Shown piece after piece: positions 16,346-25,459 of a stretch of DNA of 40,579 nt; the stretch's first letter is position 1, and each line of letters opens with the position of its first letter. Made by a program: the position numbers and the translations under genes. The stretch spans positions 1 to 40,579 of the forward strand of contig NZ_JAJJPA010000053.1 of the NCBI RefSeq assembly GCF_020907985.1, written 5' to 3'. Origin of the DNA: Kitasatospora humi. Its GTDB lineage: Bacteria; Actinomycetota; Actinomycetes; Streptomycetales; Streptomycetaceae. The notes below the pieces were generated by a model that did no database searches, was not told the DNA's origin, and saw nothing but the letters and a program-made list of their open reading frames with translations.

Positions 16346-19078
16346 TCAGCGGGCGTCGAGGGCGCGGGCGAGCGCGGCCCGCGAGGTGATGCCGAGCTTG
16401 GGGAAGACCTTGTAGAGGTGGGCGCCGACGGTGCGGGGCGACAGCTGGAGCCGCTGCCCGATCTCCTTGTTGGTCAGGCCGGTCGCGGCCAGCCGGGCGA
16501 TGCGCAGCTCCTGCCCGGTGAGGGCGGACCGCGGATCGGCCGGTCCGTCCAACGCCGGGGCCACCTGGTCGCCGGCGGCCCGCAGCTCCTCCTCGCAGCG
16601 CTGCGCCCAGACGGCCGCCCCCAGCCGGCGGAACACGTGGTGCGCCGTGCGCAGCGCCTCCCGGGCCCCGGGCCGGTGGCGCCGCCGCAGCCAGGAACCG
16701 TGGGCGAGCCGCAGCCGGGCCAGGTCGAACGCCCAGCGCTCGGCCCCCGGCACCGCGTAGGCGGCCTGGTAGGCGGCCTCGGCGGCGTCGTCCTCGGCGG
16801 CCACGGCGCCGGCCGCCGCGAACAGGAAGGCGTGCCGGTCGGAGATCTCCGCGGAGCCGGCCGCGCGCGCCGCCTCGATGTGCGACCGTGCCTGGGCGTG
16901 CCGCCCGGTGTGCACGGCGGCCGTCACCAGGTCGAAGAGCAGCGCGTGGTGCCAGGGCGGACCACTGGGCAGGGTCCCGGGTGGGGTGATCTCGCAGAAG
17001 TGCGCGTACGCCTCCTCGTAGCGCTGGTGGGCGAGCGCGACCAGGCCGTGCAGCTGGGTCAGGCGGTCGAGGACGTACCGCATCCGGGCCCGCGTGGCGG
17101 TCGGCCTGATGGCCTGGTCGATCTCCCGCAGGCCCGCCGCGTCACCCCGCCCGGCCAGGTAGTGGGCGTGGTAGTGCCGGAACATCAGGGCGTTGGTGTG
17201 GTAGCCGAGCTCGTCCGCGATCTCGGCCTCGCGCAGGCAGACGGCCGCCTGGTCCCAGTGGCCGAGCAGGAAGTCCTGGTACGCCTTGGCCTTGGCGACC
17301 GAGCCCTGGGTGGCGTAGCCGGACAGCCCGCTGAAGCGCTGCCACAGATCGCCCTCGGAACAGTCGAGGGCCGACATGGTCCACAGCAGCAGCCAGGCCG
17401 AACCGGCCCCCTGCTCCTCCGTCATGCCGTCGGCCAGCGCCCGCAGTGCGCCGGCCGCGTGGGCACCCGGGTCGGTCCAGGCGCGCAGGCAGAGCCGGCC
17501 CGCTTCGGACACGTTCTCCCGGTGCCGTTCCAGCGCCCGCCACGCCCAGGGGTCGTCGGTGTAGGTGGCGGCCAGCAGCAGCTTGAAGTAGGCCTGTTCC
17601 ACCAGCCCGCCGAGGGTGTCGGCGCCCGGTGCCGTCAGCCGGTCCAGGACCGTGGGCAGCAGCGCCGCGGAGGACTCGAAGTCGACGTGGTGGCTCTGGT
17701 CCGCGTAGACGACCGCGTAGGCGAACAGCGGGGCGACGTCCTCCGGGACGGTGGTGTTCCTCAGCTGCTCCACCAGGGCGGCGGTGTGGCGCAGTTGGCC
17801 GCCCCGGGCCGCCATCACCGCGGCCCAGGTGAGCCGGCGGACCCGGTCGCAGGAGCTGGGGCTGAGGGCGGCCGCGCGTTCGAGCAGCAGGGCGCCCTCC
17901 GCGTCGCCGCCGCGGCAGGCGAGGTCGCGGCCGACCTCGTGCAGGCGGTGCGCGAGGTCCTCGTCCGGCAGCAGCGCCGCCGCCGCCTCGTGGAGCAGCC
18001 GCCGGGGGTCGTCCGCTGCGAGGGCTTCGGCCAGGGCCCGGTGGGCCTCGCGGCGTGCGCTGTCGGAGGCCGCGGAGACCACCGCGGTGCGGACCAGCGG
18101 ATGGCGGAAGACCAGCTGTCCGGTCTCGTCGATCCGGGCCAGGCCGTCCGCCTCGATCCGGGCCAGGGTCTCCCGGTCCCCGTCGTCCGCCACGGCCCGC
18201 AACCACACCGCGCTGCTGAAGTCCGAGCCGGTGGCCAGCGCTCCGAGCAGGAGCAGGCGGCCGACCGCCGGTGTCATCGCGTCGAGCCGCTCGGCGAATA
18301 TCTGCTCCAGCTTGCGCCCGAGGGTCAACCGCTCCGGCAGCGGCGCGGCTCCCCGGCGCTGGGCGGATGCCAGCTGTCGCGGCAGTTCGACCAGCGCCAG
18401 CGGGTTGCCGGCCGCCTCCGCGAGGACCCGGTCCCTGGTGGTCGCGGCCAGCTCGGGGTGGCAGCGGGCCAGCAGGAGGTCCGCGTCGGCCGGGGCGAGG
18501 GCCCGCACCTCGACGGCTTCGGCCGACCAGGTCTGCGCGGCCGGACCGTCCGGGCGGCTGGCACCGATGATCACCAGCGGCAGCTCCGCACAGCGCCGCT
18601 GGAGGAAAGCGAAGACGGTCGCGCTCGACGAGTCGATCCAGTGCATGTCGTCCAGGAGCAGCAGCACGGGGGCGGTCCGCGCCGCCTCGGCCAGGAGTGC
18701 CAGGGCCGCGGCGCCGACGGCGAACCCGCTCGGAGCGCCGGACCGGACGCCGAACGCGCTGTCGAGGGCGTCCCGCTGATGCGCCGACAGCGCGCCGGAC
18801 TGCTGGAACGGCGACCAGAGGGCCTGATGGAGGGCCCCGAAGGCGAAGTCCGTCTCCGCCTCGGCGCCGACCGCCCGCAGGACGCCGAATCCGCGCTCGC
18901 GCGCGGCACGCTCCACCCAGCCCAGCAGGGTGCTCTTGCCGACGCCCGGGTCACCGCGCAGCAGCACCGTGGACCCGCTCCCCCGGTCCTCGGCCTGGAC
19001 CAGGGCCGCGGTCAACAGCTCCGTCTCCCGCTTCCGCCCGACCACCACCTGGGCCAGGGCCCGCCCGTCTTCCACCAC
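16346..19078 (-). CDS. LAL-family transcriptional regulator (large ATP-binding LuxR)
   Basis: This 910-residue LAL regulator has an N-terminal AAA/STAND ATPase with Walker A GDPGVGKSTL at about 41-50 and Walker B LLLLDDMHWID near 140. A long TPR-like middle follows. The C-terminal LuxR HTH is at about 845-905 (LTGQELRIARLAATGLTNKEI, then LSPRTVGAHLYKVFPKLGI). LAL proteins usually activate antibiotic or sugar-utilisation genes. The GTG start at 19078 is followed by a second GTG, and neither has a strong ribosome site. The gene opens into a 361-bp region shared with the divergent acetyltransferase gene, and the AraC gene lies downstream. The inducer is unknown. Confidence 0.94.
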   Translation of the reverse strand: MVEDGRALAQVVVGRKRETELLTAALVQAEDRGSGSTVLLRGDPGVGKSTLLGWVERAARERGFGVLRAVGAEAETDFAFGALHQALWSPFQQSGALSAHQRDALDSAFGVRSGAPSGFAVGAAALALLAEAARTAPVLLLLDDMHWIDSSSATVFAFLQRRCAELPLVIIGASRPDGPAAQTWSAEAVEVRALAPADADLLLARCHPELAATTRDRVLAEAAGNPLALVELPRQLASAQRRGAAPLPERLTLGRKLEQIFAERLDAMTPAVGRLLLLGALATGSDFSSAVWLRAVADDGDRETLARIEADGLARIDETGQLVFRHPLVRTAVVSAASDSARREAHRALAEALAADDPRRLLHEAAAALLPDEDLAHRLHEVGRDLACRGGDAEGALLLERAAALSPSSCDRVRRLTWAAVMAARGGQLRHTAALVEQLRNTTVPEDVAPLFAYAVVYADQSHHVDFESSAALLPTVLDRLTAPGADTLGGLVEQAYFKLLLAATYTDDPWAWRALERHRENVSEAGRLCLRAWTDPGAHAAGALRALADGMTEEQGAGSAWLLLWTMSALDCSEGDLWQRFSGLSGYATQGSVAKAKAYQDFLLGHWDQAAVCLREAEIADELGYHTNALMFRHYHAHYLAGRGDAAGLREIDQAIRPTATRARMRYVLDRLTQLHGLVALAHQRYEEAYAHFCEITPPGTLPSGPPWHHALLFDLVTAAVHTGRHAQARSHIEAARAAGSAEISDRHAFLFAAAGAVAAEDDAAEAAYQAAYAVPGAERWAFDLARLRLAHGSWLRRRHRPGAREALRTAHHVFRRLGAAVWAQRCEEELRAAGDQVAPALDGPADPRSALTGQELRIARLAATGLTNKEIGQRLQLSPRTVGAHLYKVFPKLGITSRAALARALDAR

Positions 19079-19439
19079 TGCCGCCTCTTGATCAGCCGGT
19101 CCGTACTCCCGGCTGCCCCAGGTTACCCTCCGTCACGATCTTCTGCGCCGGCTGCGGCAACGGCTCCTGGCTCCCGACCATGGCCGACGGTCCGAACAGC
19201 GGTGCGCCGAGGGGCAACGGCGGATGCGCGCGAAGTCCATCGCCCGGCCCGGCGCGGGTTGGTTTCGACGTCCCGCTCACCTGGCGCCACCCCGTGGTCC
19301 CCTGCCGATCCCTGCGCAGCCGCCTGGGGAGCAGCCGCATGGAGACAGATGTTGATTCTTCAACTATGCTTTCCCATGCAGCCCCAGCCGGCCCGCCCAC
19401 CGAGGCGATCGGCCGCACCGCGACACCCGAGGAGCAGTC
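19079..19439. promoter_or_regulatory. Divergent promoter region (LAL / acetyltransferase)
   Basis: This 361-bp region holds no convincing gene. For the rightward gene, GAGACA (19342-19347) and TATGCT (19365-19370) form a plausible -35/-10 with a 17-bp spacer. The spacer contains TGATTCTTCAACTA (19353-19366), an inverted TTGA-N4-TCAA. A close relative of this motif precedes the XRE/NB-ARC gene at 12759-12772. A shared regulator is possible. Confidence 0.4.
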
Positions 19440-19745
19440 ATGGAGCAGTCCGTCAGCGACAACGCCGAGAAGTCCCGCTTCGAGATCCAGGACGACGGCG
19501 AGCTCGCCGGCTTCGCCGAGTACCACCGCTCCGGCAACGAGATCGCCTTCATCCACACCGAGATCGACCCCCGCTTCGAGGGCCGCGGCCTGGGCGGCCG
19601 ACTGGCGCGGGCCGCGCTGGACGCGGCCCGCGAGCAGGAACTCGCCGTCCTGCCCTACTGCCCCTTCATCCGCGGCTGGATCACCAAGCACCCCGAGTAC
19701 GCCGATCTGGTCCCGGCCTCCCACCGCGCCCGGTTCGGCCTCTGA
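19440..19745 (+). CDS. Small GNAT-family N-acetyltransferase (YidJ/NATD1-like)
   Basis: The 101-residue product is a minimal GNAT fold of the YidJ/NATD1 type. FEIQDDGELAGFAEYHRSG forms the first strands and IAFIHTEIDPRFEGRGLGGRLARAAL carries the acetyl-CoA loop (RGLGGRL at about 50-56). VLPYCPFIRGWITKHPEY near the end is the family hallmark. These enzymes are small cytoplasmic acetyltransferases of unknown substrate. The ATG has CGAGGAGCAGTC upstream. It stands alone, divergent from the LAL gene. Confidence 0.93.
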   Translation: MEQSVSDNAEKSRFEIQDDGELAGFAEYHRSGNEIAFIHTEIDPRFEGRGLGGRLARAALDAAREQELAVLPYCPFIRGWITKHPEYADLVPASHRARFGL

Positions 19746-19931
19746 ACCGCTGCCGTGGGCGGCCGGGTCCACCGGCGCACCGGTGGCGGGCGCGGGTGCC
19801 GTGCCCGCCGACCCCGGCAGTTCGCCACCGATGCGGCGACGCGTGGCCAACCGGTGGTGGACGCCCCAAGCTGGAGTGGTGAGCGTGCGCGGGCCCGGCA
19901 CCGCGCCGGCCCCCGAGCGAAGGGCTTCCGG

Positions 19932-20978
19932 ATGACTGCCACCACCCCCACCACGTCCGACGGCGTCCTGCGCGCAGTCCGGGCCGCCGCCCCGGACGCC
20001 GCACTCGAACTGGTCGAAGTCCCGGCGCGTGAACCGGGGCCCGGGGCGGTCCGCATCACCGTCGAGGCGTGCGGGGTCTGCCACTCCGACCTGCTGATCA
20101 CCGCCGGCCTGCTGCCCGGCACCACGTTCCCGGTCACCCCCGGGCACGAGATAGCCGGCCGCATCGACGCCCTCGGTGACGGCGTGGCGGGCCGGCGGGT
20201 CGGCGACCGGGTCGCCGTCGGCTGGTACGGCGGCAGCTGCGGGCACTGCGACGCCTGCCGCACGGGCGACGCCGTCAACTGCCCCGAGCTGCAGGTCCCC
20301 GGCGCCGCCTACCCCGGTGGCTACGCCGACTCCGTCGTCGTCCCCGCCGTCGCGCTGGCTGCGGTACCGGACGAGCTGTCCCCCGCCGAGGCCGCCCCGC
20401 TGGCCTGCGCCGGGGTCACCGTGTTCAACGCACTGCGCCGCACCGCCGCCCGCCCCGGCGACACGGTCGCCGTCCTCGGCCTGGGCGGCCTCGGTCACCT
20501 GGGCGTGCAGTTCGCCCGTGCGATGGGCTTTCGCACCATCGCGATCGCGCGGGGGCGGGAGAAGGAGCCGCTGGCGCACGAGCTCGGCGCGGACCACTAC
20601 ATCGACAGCACGGCCGGCGATGTCGCCCAGGCCCTCCAAGCCCTCGGCGGAGCCAAGGTGGTGCTGGCCACCATCACCAACTCCGACGCCATGTCCGCCA
20701 CCATCGACGGCCTCGCCCGCCGCGGCGAGCTCGTGATCGTCGGTGTCTCGCCCGACCGGCTCACGGTGAACCCGCTGCAGCTGATGAACGGCGACCGCAA
20801 GGTCTACGCCCACTCCTCCGGCACCGCCGTGGACACCCAGGACACCCTGCGCTTCGCCGCCCAGTCCGGCGTGCGTGCCTGGATCGAGGAGGTTCCCTTG
20901 GAGCAGACCGCCGCCGCGGTCGCCAGGATGAGCAGCGGCCAGGCCCGCTTCCGGATGGTGGTCACCACCGGCCGCTGA
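19932..20978 (+). CDS. Zinc-dependent alcohol dehydrogenase (MDR family)
   Basis: This is a 348-residue zinc alcohol dehydrogenase that oxidises alcohols or reduces aldehydes with NAD(P). The catalytic zinc Cys is in ACGVCHSD (about 46-53), with GHE at about 69-71. The structural zinc set is CGHCDACRTGDAVNC, beginning near residue 103. The nucleotide-binding GLGGLGHLG is at about 183-191. The order and spacing are those of the CAD/AdhP-like subgroup. ATG 19932 gives a short lead before the GroES-like domain. It lies between the acetyltransferase and the second AraC gene. The AraC protein may control it or the esterases, an inference from position only. Confidence 0.95.
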   Translation: MTATTPTTSDGVLRAVRAAAPDAALELVEVPAREPGPGAVRITVEACGVCHSDLLITAGLLPGTTFPVTPGHEIAGRIDALGDGVAGRRVGDRVAVGWYGGSCGHCDACRTGDAVNCPELQVPGAAYPGGYADSVVVPAVALAAVPDELSPAEAAPLACAGVTVFNALRRTAARPGDTVAVLGLGGLGHLGVQFARAMGFRTIAIARGREKEPLAHELGADHYIDSTAGDVAQALQALGGAKVVLATITNSDAMSATIDGLARRGELVIVGVSPDRLTVNPLQLMNGDRKVYAHSSGTAVDTQDTLRFAAQSGVRAWIEEVPLEQTAAAVARMSSGQARFRMVVTTGR

Positions 20979-21012
20979 CCGCCGGACCCGCGGCACCGGG
21001 CCGGCTCGGGCG

Positions 21013-21052
21013 GCCGTGCGCCCGTGCACCCGTCCACCCGTGCTCCCGTGCA
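21013..21052. repeat. 8-bp tandem repeat, five units
   Basis: Five consecutive 8-bp units (GCCGTGCG, CCCGTGCA, CCCGTCCA, CCCGTGCT, CCCGTGCA) lie between the alcohol dehydrogenase stop and the AraC start. This is probably a slippage product. No role is apparent. Confidence 0.7.
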
Positions 21053-21083
21053 CCCGGCTGACCTCACAGCGCACCACCGCAAC

Positions 21084-21094
21084 CTGACAGTCAG
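21084..21094. promoter_or_regulatory. Small palindrome upstream of AraC copy 2
   Basis: CTGACAGTCAG is an 11-bp perfect inverted repeat about a central A. It lies 69 bp before the AraC start codon and could be an operator, for example for autoregulation. There is no second copy nearby to support this. Confidence 0.3.
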
Positions 21095-21163
21095 ATGACC
21101 TAACAGGCCTCCTGGGCTGTGGACCATGCTGACGGTCGCAGGGTTCGGTGAAAGGACGGTCAG

Positions 21164-22135
21164 GTGGACTTGCAGGTGACGACTGCGTCCGTCCCGGATG
21201 AGGAGAAGGCGGCGTTCTGGGGCGGGGCGGTGTCGCGGACGCTGGTGCCGGTGGAGGTGGTCCCGCTCGCCGGGCGGCCGTTCGAGGGACTCCTGGCCTC
21301 CCACCGGCTCGGCTACGTGCGGATCTCGACGCTGGAGGCGGACGCGGCGCGCGTCTCCCGCACGGCGGCGCTGATCGCGCGGACCCCGCAGATCGAGCCC
21401 CAGGTCGGCGTCGGGGTGCAGGTGTCGGGGCGGGCCGTGCTGGAGCAGGACGGCCGCCGTGCGGAGGTGCCGGCCGGCGGGCTGGTCCTGTACGACACGG
21501 CGCGGCCCTACTGCGTCGACTTCCCGGAGCGCTTCCGCACCCATCTGTTCCACCTGCCGCGCCGGCTGCTGGGCGTGCCGGAGCGCGAACTGCGACAGGT
21601 GGCGGGGACGGCCGTCACTCCGGTCGAGGGCTGCGGATCCGTGCTGCTGCCCTTCCTCAACTGCCTCGCCGCGTCCGCGCCCTCCTACTCCGCACCGGTC
21701 GGCGACCGCCTGGCCGGCAGTGTCGCCGACCTGCTGAGCGTGTTCGTCGCCCAGCTGACCGCCGCCCAGGCGGCCGACGGGCCGCGCAGCCGGAACGACC
21801 ACCTGGTCCGCCGGGTACGCGAGCACATCGACCGCCACCTGGGCGATCCGGACTTGTCACCCGAGGCGATCGCGCAGGCCCACCACATCTCCGTGCGGTA
21901 CCTCCACCGGCTCTTCGAGAGCGAGGGGGTGACGGTGAGCCGACTCATCCAGCAACGCCGACTGGACGCGTGCGCCCGGGAGTTGGGCCGCCGCGGCCGG
22001 ACCGCGCCGACGGTTTCGGCGGTCGCCCAGCGGTGGGGGTTCGTCAACCCGGCCCACTTCAGCCGGGCCTTCCGGGCCGCCTACGGAGTCTCGCCGCGCG
22101 AGTGGCGCGCGCTCCGGACGGCGGACGCCGACTGA
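21164..22135 (+). CDS. AraC-family regulator, copy 2
   Basis: This is a 323-residue regulator with an N-terminal AraC-binding-like domain (about 1-190) and a C-terminal double HTH at about 220-315: LSPEAIAQAHHISVRYLHRLF and WGFVNPAHFSRAFRAAYGVSPREW. It aligns along its length with the AraC protein at 15075-16118, so the two are paralogues. The GTG start has GAAAGGACGGTCAG just upstream. It is followed on the same strand, after 198 bp, by two tandem esterase genes that it may regulate, an inference from order and strand. Confidence 0.93.
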   Translation: MDLQVTTASVPDEEKAAFWGGAVSRTLVPVEVVPLAGRPFEGLLASHRLGYVRISTLEADAARVSRTAALIARTPQIEPQVGVGVQVSGRAVLEQDGRRAEVPAGGLVLYDTARPYCVDFPERFRTHLFHLPRRLLGVPERELRQVAGTAVTPVEGCGSVLLPFLNCLAASAPSYSAPVGDRLAGSVADLLSVFVAQLTAAQAADGPRSRNDHLVRRVREHIDRHLGDPDLSPEAIAQAHHISVRYLHRLFESEGVTVSRLIQQRRLDACARELGRRGRTAPTVSAVAQRWGFVNPAHFSRAFRAAYGVSPREWRALRTADAD

Positions 22136-22333
22136 CCGCCCGCTCGCCGGGTGGCCGGAATCCGTGCACGGACAGGCCACCCGCGGACGCCGTCCCGGCA
22201 GTACGGTCGGACGGCGTGGGCGCGGAGGTGGAAGGCGCGCGCCGGCCATGCCGACCCGGCACTGCGCGCGGCGCGCTACCGGGTGCCCGCCGCGCGCCGT
22301 CGTACCCGTTCGAACCTGCCAGGAGCCGAGAAG

Positions 22334-23380
22334 TTGTCCGACACCACCCCCTCGCACGGCCGACGACCGGTGCTGGAGCAGGCGCTCCAGGAGTTCCTGG
22401 ACGCTCGGGCCGGCAAGGTGGTGACGGACTTCCCGGAACTCCCCCTCCCCACCGCGGCCGACGCCCGGAACACCTCCGCGGCCGACGCGTGGGACGCCGT
22501 CGCGGCCGACGGACGGGACGACGCCGCCTCGGGCGTCAAGGAGCCCGACGACCCGTGCGGCACCGCGACGGAGTGGCTCGCCCTGCCCTGCGGACCGACC
22601 GGGCGGGTGCACGTCCAGGTGACCAGGCCCGTGGGCGCCGCCGAGCCGAGCCCCGTGGTGCTGTTCCTCTCCGGCCTGGGCTGGTCGCTCGGCGACGCCG
22701 CCTCCTACGGCCGGCTGATCCGGGAGTTCGCCCTGGGCACCGACGCCGCCGTGGTGTACGTGGACTACACCAGGGCACCCGCGGCCCACTACCCGGTGGC
22801 CGTCGAGCAGTGCTACGCGGCGGCCCGCTGGATCCAGGCGCACGGCCGGGAGATCGGCTTGGAGGGCGGGCGGATGGCCGCCGTCGGCGACTCCGCGGGA
22901 GCCAACCTGGTGGCGGCCCTGACGCTGCTGGCCCGGCAGCGCGGTGACCTGCGGCTGGTGCACCAGGTGCTGCTGTGCCCGGTGACCGACGCGGACTTCG
23001 ACACCCCGTCCTACCACCGGTACGCCACCGGGTACTTCCTGCACCGCGACCACATGCGCCGGTTCTGGGACGCCTACCTGCCCGAGGTCCGCCGGCGGCG
23101 CGAGGCCACCGCCGCGCCGCTGCGGGCCACCCCTGACCAACTCACCGGACTGCCCCCGGCTTTGGTGGTCACCGCCGAGGCCGACGTGCTGCGCGACGAG
23201 GGCGAGGCCTACGCGGCCAGGCTCCGCGCGGCGGGCGTCCCGGTGGTGGCCACGCGCTACCAGGGGGCCGTGCACGGCTTCCTCCTGTTGGACGCGCTCT
23301 TCCCCACCAGCACCGCACGGGCCGCCCTGATCCAGGCCGTCGACACCGTGCACGTGGCCCTGCACCGCCGTTCCTGGTGA
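22334..23380 (+). CDS. HSL-type alpha/beta hydrolase (esterase), copy 1, altered oxyanion motif
   Basis: The product is about 348 residues, of the hormone-sensitive-lipase (alpha/beta hydrolase_3) family. The nucleophile Ser is in GDSAGANL, the acid in TAEADVLRDEGEAY, and the His in GAVHGFLLLD. The HGGG oxyanion motif is replaced by FLSGLGWSLG, so the His normally present is Ser. I chose TTG 22334 because CAGGAGCCGAGAAG precedes it and the product then starts like its neighbour (SDTTPSHG versus SEQNATGTG). The open frame to 22151 is Arg-rich. It is the first of a tandem pair and carries an Ala/Asp-rich insert (about 45-70). The substrate is unknown. Confidence 0.88.
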   Translation: MSDTTPSHGRRPVLEQALQEFLDARAGKVVTDFPELPLPTAADARNTSAADAWDAVAADGRDDAASGVKEPDDPCGTATEWLALPCGPTGRVHVQVTRPVGAAEPSPVVLFLSGLGWSLGDAASYGRLIREFALGTDAAVVYVDYTRAPAAHYPVAVEQCYAAARWIQAHGREIGLEGGRMAAVGDSAGANLVAALTLLARQRGDLRLVHQVLLCPVTDADFDTPSYHRYATGYFLHRDHMRRFWDAYLPEVRRRREATAAPLRATPDQLTGLPPALVVTAEADVLRDEGEAYAARLRAAGVPVVATRYQGAVHGFLLLDALFPTSTARAALIQAVDTVHVALHRRSW

Positions 23381-23557
23381 GACCGCGAGACCGCCTCCGG
23401 TGGTGACGCGGCATCAGGTCGCCGGCCGGGCCGATGGCCCGCGCGGGTGAGGGTGCGCGGATCGACTGGAGGGTGTGCGCCGTCGGGACAGCCACCCCGC
23501 CCGCGTGTTCCTAGCCTGGGACCACCACAGGACGTACCAATCCGAGAGGTGATCACC

Positions 23558-24532
23558 ATGTCCGAGCAGAACGCCACCGGCACCGGGCCGACCCTGGAGC
23601 CCGAGGCCCGGGCCTTCGCCGAGGCCACCGCGAACCCGCCGTACCTGTTCGACCTGGGCCCGGCCAAGGGCCGCACGGCGGTCGACGAGGTGCAGTCCGG
23701 CGAGATCGCCAAGCCGCCGGTCGACGAGGAGTGGATCGAGGTCGCCGGCGGCCCCACCGGCCGGGTCCGGGCGCGCATCGTGCGCCCCGCCGGGGCCACC
23801 GGCACGCTCCCCGTCGTCCTCTACATCCACGGCGCGGGCTGGGTGTTCGGCAACGCCCACACCCACGACCGGCTGGTGCGCGAACTGGCCGTCGGCGCGC
23901 AGGCCGCCGTCGTCTTCCCCGAGTACGACCTGTCGCCCGAGGCCCGCTACCCGGTCGCCATCGAGCAGAACTACGCCGTCGCCCGCTGGATCGTGACCGA
24001 CGGACAGGCCAAGGACCTGGACGCCACCCGCATCGCCGTCGCCGGCGACTCCGTCGGCGGCAACATGAGCGCGGCCCTCACCCTCATGGCCAAGGAACGC
24101 GGCGACGTCCCGCTGGTGCAGCAGGTGCTGTTCTACCCGGTCACCGACGCCGCCTTCGACACCGACTCCTACCACCGGTTCGCGACCGGCTACTTCCTGC
24201 GCCGCGACGCCATGCAGTGGTTCTGGGACCAGTACACCACCGACCCCGCCCAGCGCGCCGAGATCACCGCCTCCCCGCTGCGCGCCACCATCGAGCAACT
24301 CACCGGACTGCCGCCCGCGCTGGTCATCACCGGCGAGGCCGACGTGCTGCGCGACGAGGGCGAGGCCTACGCCGGGAAGCTGCGCCAGGCCGGCGTGCCC
24401 GTCACCGCCGTCCGCTTCCTCGGCACCATCCACGACTTCGTGATGCTCAACGCGCTGCGTCCCTCGAAGTCCGCCCAGGGCGCCATCACCCTCGCCGTCC
24501 AGACGCTGCACGAGGCGCTGCACCAGGGCTGA
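23558..24532 (+). CDS. HSL-type alpha/beta hydrolase (esterase), copy 2
   Basis: This 324-residue paralogue of the preceding gene matches it along most of its length, with shared blocks such as LTGLPPAL, EADVLRDEGEAYA and SYHRFATGYFL. The oxyanion motif is YIHGAGWVFG, the nucleophile is in GDSVGGNM, the acid is Asp in ITGEADVLRDEG, and the His is in GTIHDFVML. The active site is thus complete, unlike copy 1. GAGAGGTGATCACC precedes the ATG. The two copies are separated by 177 bp. Esterase or lipase activity on acyl esters is the family expectation. Confidence 0.94.
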   Translation: MSEQNATGTGPTLEPEARAFAEATANPPYLFDLGPAKGRTAVDEVQSGEIAKPPVDEEWIEVAGGPTGRVRARIVRPAGATGTLPVVLYIHGAGWVFGNAHTHDRLVRELAVGAQAAVVFPEYDLSPEARYPVAIEQNYAVARWIVTDGQAKDLDATRIAVAGDSVGGNMSAALTLMAKERGDVPLVQQVLFYPVTDAAFDTDSYHRFATGYFLRRDAMQWFWDQYTTDPAQRAEITASPLRATIEQLTGLPPALVITGEADVLRDEGEAYAGKLRQAGVPVTAVRFLGTIHDFVMLNALRPSKSAQGAITLAVQTLHEALHQG

Positions 24533-24729
24533 CCACCCACCACCCGCTGCCCTCCGCCGCGCCGGACGTCGGCGCGGCGGAGGCCCGACCCGTGCCCTGC
24601 CAACCGCGCGCAGGTCCCCGGCCGCCTCTCCCTGCCGACCGACCCCGATGCGGTCGTCCACACGATCGCCAAAGCCGCGGAGGCGGTCGGTTGAGAGGCC
24701 TCGCCGACCGTCACCACCTTGGAGGTACC

Positions 24730-25191
24730 GTGCCCGCACGCCACCCGATCCACGACCAGGGTCCCGCCCGGGGAGAGGACTCCACCGCGCTCCCCTTGGA
24801 CGCGCAACTCTTCATCGGTGAAGGACAGTTCATCGACCTTCCGGTGCGCTTCGGGTACCGCCGCGACGCTCCCTTCGCCGTCGTCCTGGAGTTCCCCGAC
24901 TCCGACGAGGCCGTCGGGACGTGGGTGTTCTCCCGCGACCTGCTGTGGGAAGGCCTGCACAAACCGGCGGGGCTCGGCGACGTGCGGATCTGGCCGCCCT
25001 GCCAGTGCCACGGCCGCCGAGCACTGCGGATCATGCTCGCCGGGCGGGACGGCACCGCGCTGCTCGACGTTCCCGTCAAGCCGCTGCGCAGTTGGCTGCG
25101 CAAGCAGAGCTTCGCTCTCGTGCCGCGCGGCACCGAGGCCGAACTCATCGACTGGGACGCCGAACTGAGCCGCCTGGTGGGTGGCCGCTGA
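24730..25191 (+). CDS. SsgA-like sporulation/cell division protein (SALP)
   Basis: The 153-residue protein belongs to the SsgA-like family, specific to morphologically complex actinomycetes. These proteins guide septum placement and cell-wall remodelling during sporulation. Matching features are PVRFGYRRDAPFAVVLEF near 40, VGTWVFSRDLLWEGL near 63, GDVRIWP, and ALLDVPVKPLRSWLRKQ, then VPRGTEAELIDWDAEL. A GTG start 3 nt after GGAGGT is convincing. It is slightly longer than the usual 130-145 residues because of an N-terminal extension. It lies between the esterase pair and the AfsA-like gene. Confidence 0.93.
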   Translation: MPARHPIHDQGPARGEDSTALPLDAQLFIGEGQFIDLPVRFGYRRDAPFAVVLEFPDSDEAVGTWVFSRDLLWEGLHKPAGLGDVRIWPPCQCHGRRALRIMLAGRDGTALLDVPVKPLRSWLRKQSFALVPRGTEAELIDWDAELSRLVGGR

Positions 25192-25459
25192 CGCGGCACA
25201 GCACGCCCCTGCCGCACCCGTCGCCGCCGCGCCGAAGGCGCCCGGGTGGTCGGAAGCGTCCCTCCCGGCCGCCCGGGCACCGCACAGCGGTCCGACGCCG
25301 CGAGGCCTCGACGCACGCGAGCCACCCCCCGCCCGGGAGTACCGGCCGCGCAACTTGCTGCCACCGTCACCGGATGTCCGCACACCACCCGGTGCGGCGA
25401 TGCTGGAGCGAGGCCTGTCGATACCGCGGCCACCAGCCGATCCGGGTGAGGGAACCGTC

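Noticed and set aside
16136..19882. 1248-codon open frame on the plus strand
   Set aside because: It is antisense to the LAL gene, which has clear Walker and LuxR motifs. The translation is a low-complexity Gly/Arg/Pro mix with no domain, typical of high-GC shadow frames.
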